A stretch of DNA of 30,563 nt from a virus: positions 1 to 30,563 of IMG/VR virus record IMGVR_UViG_3300009000_000029; one strand, written 5' to 3'. Under the pieces are notes generated by a model. That model did no database searches. It worked only from the letters and a program-made list of their open reading frames with translations, and was not told the origin of the DNA. Shown in pieces: positions 26,899 through 30,563 of this stretch. The position numbers and the translations under genes are program-made. Each line of letters begins with the position of its first letter. Positions within the stretch are counted from its first letter, which is position 1.

Positions 26899-27545
26899 TT
26901 TATATTACCTCCACGGTTAACACATTTCTGAACGTAGCCTGAAGCATACGCAGAAGGCCATACATCATACTTACGCTTAGCTTTAGCCTGACACTTTGCA
27001 CGAGTCTTAGATACCTTCTTCTCAGCATCTTCTTCACCGTGTGTCTTTCTGGATCTACCAGGCTTGTTAGGTCGTGTGCGTCTATAACGTCCTCCTGCAC
27101 CGTCACTTCTTGCATCAACGTCACTCGGCTTCCAACTATTTTGTGAATCGTAAGACTTACCTTTTGGAGCTTTAGAAGTACTCTCCTCATTCTCAGACTT
27201 CTTCTTACCACCCTTCATGTTAGCGCACCAGTGATACATCTTACCTTTCTCTCCACCATACTTCTTAGCCTTCTTACGAAGCTCAGTTACAGAACCTTTA
27301 CAGCTTGCACCTGACTTCTTAACACGACCAGGGCGACTCTTACCCTTTACTTTACCGTCGGCGTAATTCTCTTGGAAGAACTTCTTAAAGGTCTTTTTAG
27401 GTTCTTCTTCATCAGCATTAGCATGAAGAGCAGCTAAGTATTTTTTCTTAGCAGTTTCAGTACCTTTAGTACACCCTACTTTCTTACCACCTCCCTTTTT
27501 ATAGACGCAGTACTTACCGTTTACTTTTCTGACTGAATAAGGCAT
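26895..27545 (-). CDS. basic modular protein with Cys-containing modules
   Basis: 216 aa, very rich in Lys. Three modules can be seen: residues 1-42 (SVRKVNGKYCVYKKGGGKKV, GCTKGTETAKKKYLAALHA); residues about 75-115 (KKSGASCKGSVTELRKKAKK, YGGEKGKMYHWCANMKGGKK); and residues about 180-216 (TRAKCQAKAKRKYDVWPSAY, ASGYVQKCVN). The last is a motif often seen at the end of small marine-phage and algal-virus proteins. Acidic linkers (NADEEEP, GEEDAEKK) separate them. There is no catalytic motif. The genes on both sides have similar modules, so they may be a cluster of internal or DNA-bound virion proteins. The start codon is the first ATG after the stop of the 407-aa gene, 3 nt away, so it is probably translated from the same message. 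Confidence 0.7.
   Translation of the reverse strand: MPYSVRKVNGKYCVYKKGGGKKVGCTKGTETAKKKYLAALHANADEEEPKKTFKKFFQENYADGKVKGKSRPGRVKKSGASCKGSVTELRKKAKKYGGEKGKMYHWCANMKGGKKKSENEESTSKAPKGKSYDSQNSWKPSDVDARSDGAGGRYRRTRPNKPGRSRKTHGEEDAEKKVSKTRAKCQAKAKRKYDVWPSAYASGYVQKCVNRGGNIK
26907..26912 (-). promoter_or_regulatory. Shine-Dalgarno GGAGGT
   Basis: GGAGGT on the minus strand, 8-9 nt before the ATG at 26898. It lies inside the end of the upstream coding region (codons for Arg-Gly-Gly). It is the only strong Shine-Dalgarno sequence noticed at the starts examined here. Confidence 0.6.
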
Positions 27546-27548
27546 GAC

Positions 27549-28772
27549 TTACCACTTTTTACAAGACCAATAACCAGCTGAAAACTTATCCTTCTTCTGA
27601 TCGCACTTATGACGTGCACGGAATGACTTACGACGCTTCGGATTACTCTTCTTGATCTTCATATTCGGATCACCAAATCGCACAACTTTCTCTTTACCAT
27701 CTTTACAAGCCTTGACGACAAATTTTTTAGAACCACCGGAAGTACGCCTAGGGGAGTTGCACTTCATACGATCTTTATCGATCTTACCTTCAGCATCTTC
27801 TTCAGCGTCTTCCGAATGACCTAAGCCATCTTCAAGATCATCTTCATCCATAGGCTGACCATCAAGAGTAAGTGCATAACCGTAACCTCCGATTGCGCTG
27901 TCTGGATCATTTACAAAATCTTCTGGGGAATTATACTCACCAGCTGAAATCATGTAACCATTAGCATGCTTTTCAATCTCAACGATGATACCACCTTCTT
28001 TTGGATCAGGGCTACCTACTTCATAAAGATCACCACCAAGCTCAATCTCAGTGATCTTCTCTTCATAATCATCTTCGTAACCAGAATTGAATAAATCTGG
28101 ATTACCTTCAGCATCTTCTTCCCTCTCAGAGAATTCACCTAATCTTCTAATCTCTCTAGCATCAGACTGATCAATATGACCTGCAGCGAGTGCATCTTGA
28201 ATTCGATTTTCTAGGTCATCTTGATTATCCTCAGCATCTCCTTCTGTTTCATCACTACTATGGCCAAGATACTTGTGAACTAGTTCGTCTAAAGCTTTGT
28301 GAAACTCATCAATCTCTTCTCCAGTCTTATCCTCAGCATCTTCTTGACGAGCGGGATGTATTCTATAATCAATGTACATCTTCATCAGTTCAGCACCGTA
28401 ATCTCTGACAATATCTGCAACGGTTGCACCTTCATCAAGAGCGTAGTCGATTGCAGCAAGATCGGAGATTGTATCCTCATCAATATCATCATCTAGATCA
28501 CTGTAAATCATCTCACCATCTTCAACCTCCGTCTTAGAAGCAAGCCAGTTATTGTAAGAATTAACCATTACGTTATAATTTTTCTCAGCATAGTTCATGT
28601 CCTTGAGGACTTCTTCTACTGACTTACCCTTCTGCACTTCTGCATGTATAGCGCCATATAGCTTATCAGCGTCTTGCTGACCTGATATTCTATCAAGGTT
28701 ACGCATAGCGCTGCCCATATGACCCTCAGTGTAGAGGTTCATAAATTCATTGAAGGTTTCGTTAAATTTCAT
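27549..28772 (-). CDS. modular protein with acidic EDAEG linkers and basic C-terminal module
   Basis: 407 aa from the ATG at 28772. The frame is open up to 28817, but that part overlaps gp44, while a CATAAATA element ends 5 nt before the 28772 ATG. The N-terminal 130 residues are helical (MKFNETFNEFMNLYTEGHMG, LDRISGQQDADKLYGAIHAE). Several segments follow, separated by RQEDAEDK, TEGDAEDN, EREEDAEGN and SEDAEEDAEGK. The last 80 residues are a basic module (FVVKACKDGKEKVVRFGDPN, SFRARHKCDQKKDKFSAGYW, SCKKW), a C-terminus I recall from many tailed phages. Function unknown. The AEG sites between segments look like possible prohead-protease cuts; this is inference. It is the first gene after gp44 and begins a late unit. 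Confidence 0.7.
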   Translation of the reverse strand: MKFNETFNEFMNLYTEGHMGSAMRNLDRISGQQDADKLYGAIHAEVQKGKSVEEVLKDMNYAEKNYNVMVNSYNNWLASKTEVEDGEMIYSDLDDDIDEDTISDLAAIDYALDEGATVADIVRDYGAELMKMYIDYRIHPARQEDAEDKTGEEIDEFHKALDELVHKYLGHSSDETEGDAEDNQDDLENRIQDALAAGHIDQSDAREIRRLGEFSEREEDAEGNPDLFNSGYEDDYEEKITEIELGGDLYEVGSPDPKEGGIIVEIEKHANGYMISAGEYNSPEDFVNDPDSAIGGYGYALTLDGQPMDEDDLEDGLGHSEDAEEDAEGKIDKDRMKCNSPRRTSGGSKKFVVKACKDGKEKVVRFGDPNMKIKKSNPKRRKSFRARHKCDQKKDKFSAGYWSCKKW

Positions 28773-28777
28773 GCATA

Positions 28778-28785
28778 TATTTATG
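28778..28785 (-). promoter_or_regulatory. late promoter element CATAAATA
   Basis: CATAAATA on the minus strand, spacer TATGC, then the ATG at 28772. It overlaps the stop codon of gp44, so late transcription of the modular genes can start apart from the replication gene. Confidence 0.6.
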
Positions 28786-29707
28786 CTTTTAGGATCATTT
28801 CTAAAGCAACAATACAAGCAAAAGCATTAATTTCCTTATCGACAACGAAGGCAGACTTATAGAGATGATCAGCGATGATAGTAATCATTTGCTTCTTCTT
28901 AAACTCATCAATAGGTTGATCGTAGAGGTAGTCAAGAAGATTAGCAAGGAGAGTATCATAGTCACCCTGAAATCTATCTTCATTCTCAATGAGGAACTTC
29001 CTTACTTTGAGCGAGTCCTCTTTGAGTCCTTCCGCGACTGCCTTAAGAAGTTCACTGTCACTCCCGCTGCTATCAATAAGCAACTCTCCATCAACAACAG
29101 ACTTTTGTAGCTCGTTGATAGTTTTTCGGAGGTCGGGGAATGTTCTTTTAACCAACTGACCAAATTTCTTTTTCTGTTCATCACTTACTGTTACGTTTTC
29201 TTGTTGTAGGATATTAAAGCAACGTTTAGCTGCTTGTTTGATCTCAGGTTTAAGATCGATTGACTGACACCTTGATTGAAGAGCTGGGATAATCTTATGC
29301 TTATAGTTAGCAGTAAGAATAAACCTACAATACTTAGCATACGTCTCCATAGTATTGCGAAGAGCAGCTTGAGCTTGTGAGGTGAGACCATCAGCCTCAT
29401 CAAGCACTACCACCTTTACCTTGCCATCAAATGACTTGGTTTGAGCGAAGTTTGTAATATTATGGCGAATAGTATCAATACCAGATTCATCAGATGCGTT
29501 AATGTATAGGAAGTTACAGCCAAGAATATCGTTAACGATAATACGAGCTAGAGTAGTCTTGCCAGTACCTGGACTACCTACAAACAATAGGTTAGGAATC
29601 TCTTCCTTAAACTGACTAACAACTCTAAGAGAACCTTCATCAAGAATAAGATCATCAAGCTTAGTCGGCCTATATCGTTCGCACCAGATACCTTTGAAAT
29701 CAATCAT
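28781..29707 (-). CDS. 44: sliding-clamp loader large subunit gp44
   Basis: 308 aa, like T4 gp44 (319 aa). It is an AAA+ ATPase: Walker A GSPGTGKTT at residues 44-52, Walker B VVVLDEAD at 99-106, sensor 1 LTAN at 131-134, and the SRC motif SRC at 145-147 with its trans-acting arginine finger. WCERYRPTKLDDLIL at the N-terminus is the usual start of this family. With gp62 it loads the gp45 clamp on DNA, so it acts in DNA replication and, through gp45, in late transcription. gp62, often the next gene downstream, is not there; the modular protein gene takes its place. Upstream is a short TATAATA-like sequence but no late element, in line with early or middle expression. Confidence 0.93.
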   Translation of the reverse strand: MIDFKGIWCERYRPTKLDDLILDEGSLRVVSQFKEEIPNLLFVGSPGTGKTTLARIIVNDILGCNFLYINASDESGIDTIRHNITNFAQTKSFDGKVKVVVLDEADGLTSQAQAALRNTMETYAKYCRFILTANYKHKIIPALQSRCQSIDLKPEIKQAAKRCFNILQQENVTVSDEQKKKFGQLVKRTFPDLRKTINELQKSVVDGELLIDSSGSDSELLKAVAEGLKEDSLKVRKFLIENEDRFQGDYDTLLANLLDYLYDQPIDEFKKKQMITIIADHLYKSAFVVDKEINAFACIVALEMILKA

Positions 29708-29730
29708 AACTTATTATAGATGCTAACCTT

Positions 29731-29988
29731 CTAAATGCAAACATTATATATATCGGGTAGATACTCACTAAACAAGAGTGGTCGGCCTTCACTATTGAAA
29801 CAATAATCAAATAGCCAATCGTAGAGTTCACTATCTTCCATACCTTCAACCCAGTTATTGCTTTTACACTTCTCAAATAAAGTATTAAGTTGAGAATCGC
29901 ATACATGCCCTAATTTTTGAATAAATGTGGCCACCTCATGAGCTTCATCTTCAAAAGCAGGAGTTATCTTAATTTGTTCTTTTTTCAT
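29731..29988 (-). CDS. small uncharacterised protein
   Basis: 85 aa from the ATG at 29988, which follows the formyltransferase stop by 2 nt; the longer frame from 30027 would overlap that gene. The sequence MKKEQIKITPAFEDEAHEVA, TFIQKLGHVCDSQLNTLFEK, then VEGMEDSELYDWLFDYCF is mostly helical and acidic. No known motif is seen and there is no signal or membrane segment. It sits between the formyltransferase and gp44, with 23 nt to gp44, so it is probably expressed with them. It does not look like gp62 or RegA. Confidence 0.65.
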   Translation of the reverse strand: MKKEQIKITPAFEDEAHEVATFIQKLGHVCDSQLNTLFEKCKSNNWVEGMEDSELYDWLFDYCFNSEGRPLLFSEYLPDIYNVCI

Positions 29989-29990
29989 TT

Positions 29991-30563
29991 TTATAGAATT
30001 CTCTTTGCTCCTTGTGCTTGACACCAACCATTACCTGCGTATGGCTCACCATGCAACATGAAAGAATCAATTACAAACAACTTATTAGGAGTAACATATG
30101 CTATCGAATCACCATATAGGTACGACTCTCCAACTTTAAAATTACGAGAGTTGCCTACCTCATTAGCAACACGGTACGCTATTGGGAAAACTTTTTCACC
30201 GGCGGCAGTACGAACATAAAACTCTCCTGGCTTCATTATACATCTATTTGCATTTGTCTGAGCATCATACCTAAAGTCAAGCTCATAGTCTTTCTCTGTA
30301 GGAGTGTAATTGTAAGTATATTCTGGTAAATCATCTAATGTTGGAATGTAAGTCCCTAATTCGCCAGATTCTAAATCTTCCAAGAAATTCTTTACAAGGT
30401 CTCTGTCATTATCCCAAATACGCTTGTAAAGAGTATCAACTGTATCAAAATTCTTAACGGGTACAGTATTAAAATAGAGAACCTCGCCCGTATCAATACC
30501 TTCATCCATCTGATGAATAGTCATTCCAGAGGTTTTATCACCATACCAAATAGTCCAGAATCC
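29991..30563 (-). CDS. formyltransferase (Fmt/PurN-like), 5' part outside window
   Basis: 190 codons are visible; the start lies beyond the right edge. The motif SGMTIHQMDEGIDTGEVL is the hallmark of the formyltransferase fold, with the catalytic Asp of the Fmt family in GIDTG; the Asn-x-His half of the active site would be upstream, outside the window. The C-terminal part (TLYKRIWDNDRDLVKNFLED, YNYTPTEKDYELDFRYDA) is too short for the full tRNA-binding domain of Fmt, so sugar-nucleotide or glycan formylation is also possible. Known phage relatives include enzymes for modified glycans. It probably starts the message that includes the 85-aa gene and gp44. The substrate is unknown. Confidence 0.8.
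   Translation of the reverse strand, partial: GFWTIWYGDKTSGMTIHQMDEGIDTGEVLYFNTVPVKNFDTVDTLYKRIWDNDRDLVKNFLEDLESGELGTYIPTLDDLPEYTYNYTPTEKDYELDFRYDAQTNANRCIMKPGEFYVRTAAGEKVFPIAYRVANEVGNSRNFKVGESYLYGDSIAYVTPNKLFVIDSFMLHGEPYAGNGWCQAQGAKRIL

Noticed and set aside
1-30563. tRNA or rRNA genes, integrase or attachment sites
   Set aside because: None was recognised on either strand; gaps between genes are short and no gene-free stretch exceeds about 100 nt once the interrupted genes are included.

Overview
The window is a stretch of an AT-rich, T4-type myovirus genome, probably marine and infecting a Gram-negative bacterium. The evidence is a gp25/gp6 baseplate-wedge pair, a gp44-type clamp-loader ATPase, several tail-collar and fibre proteins, T4-type late promoter elements (ATAAATA and variants) beside many starts, and tight gene packing. 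A phage-encoded outer-membrane beta-barrel protein points to a host with an outer membrane. I cannot name the host or the phage.

Layout. Positions 1-22189 form a long minus-strand virion block, transcribed from right to left. It starts with gp25 and gp6, then three uncharacterised baseplate or tail proteins (746, 972 and 173 aa; the first has a PKD domain, the last a PKD-like one), a 1113-aa protein, a beta-propeller gene broken by an in-frame TAA, and three fibre or collar proteins. It ends with a 982-aa protein that joins a trypsin-like serine protease domain to a Ser-Val-Thr-Pro repeat stalk. A second repeat-only reading frame follows it and runs off the left edge. Positions 22230-25000 are a plus-strand cluster: an uncharacterised protein, a 51-aa zinc-ribbon-like protein, a tail-lysozyme-type muramidase, and a beta-propeller with a strikingly Cys-rich C-terminus. 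The cluster ends at a strong hairpin terminator facing both directions. Positions 25064-30563 are minus strand again: a small acidic gene broken by an in-frame TGA, the outer-membrane protein, a mini collar protein, three small or modular proteins (two basic, one acidic with a basic end), gp44, a small unknown gene, and the end of a formyltransferase.

How it works together. Most of the window builds the baseplate and the host-contacting end of the virion. Many proteins carry folds typical of adhesion or carbohydrate contact (PKD, beta-propeller, possible lectin-like, glycine-rich and collar domains) plus two candidate enzymes, a muramidase and a trypsin-like protease. At least ten genes have a T4-like late element, usually ending 5-7 nt before the ATG. 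If the T4 spacing holds, their late mRNAs would be leaderless or nearly so. Only one good Shine-Dalgarno sequence was noticed.

Most notable: the protease on a repeat stalk; the 18-residue higher-order repeat kept at protein level despite switching between serine codon families; two genes interrupted by single in-frame stops (TAA at 10057-10059, TGA at 25364-25366) with clear coding on both sides; the phage outer-membrane protein; the CCCC-ending Cys-rich tail; and the promoter-to-ATG spacing.
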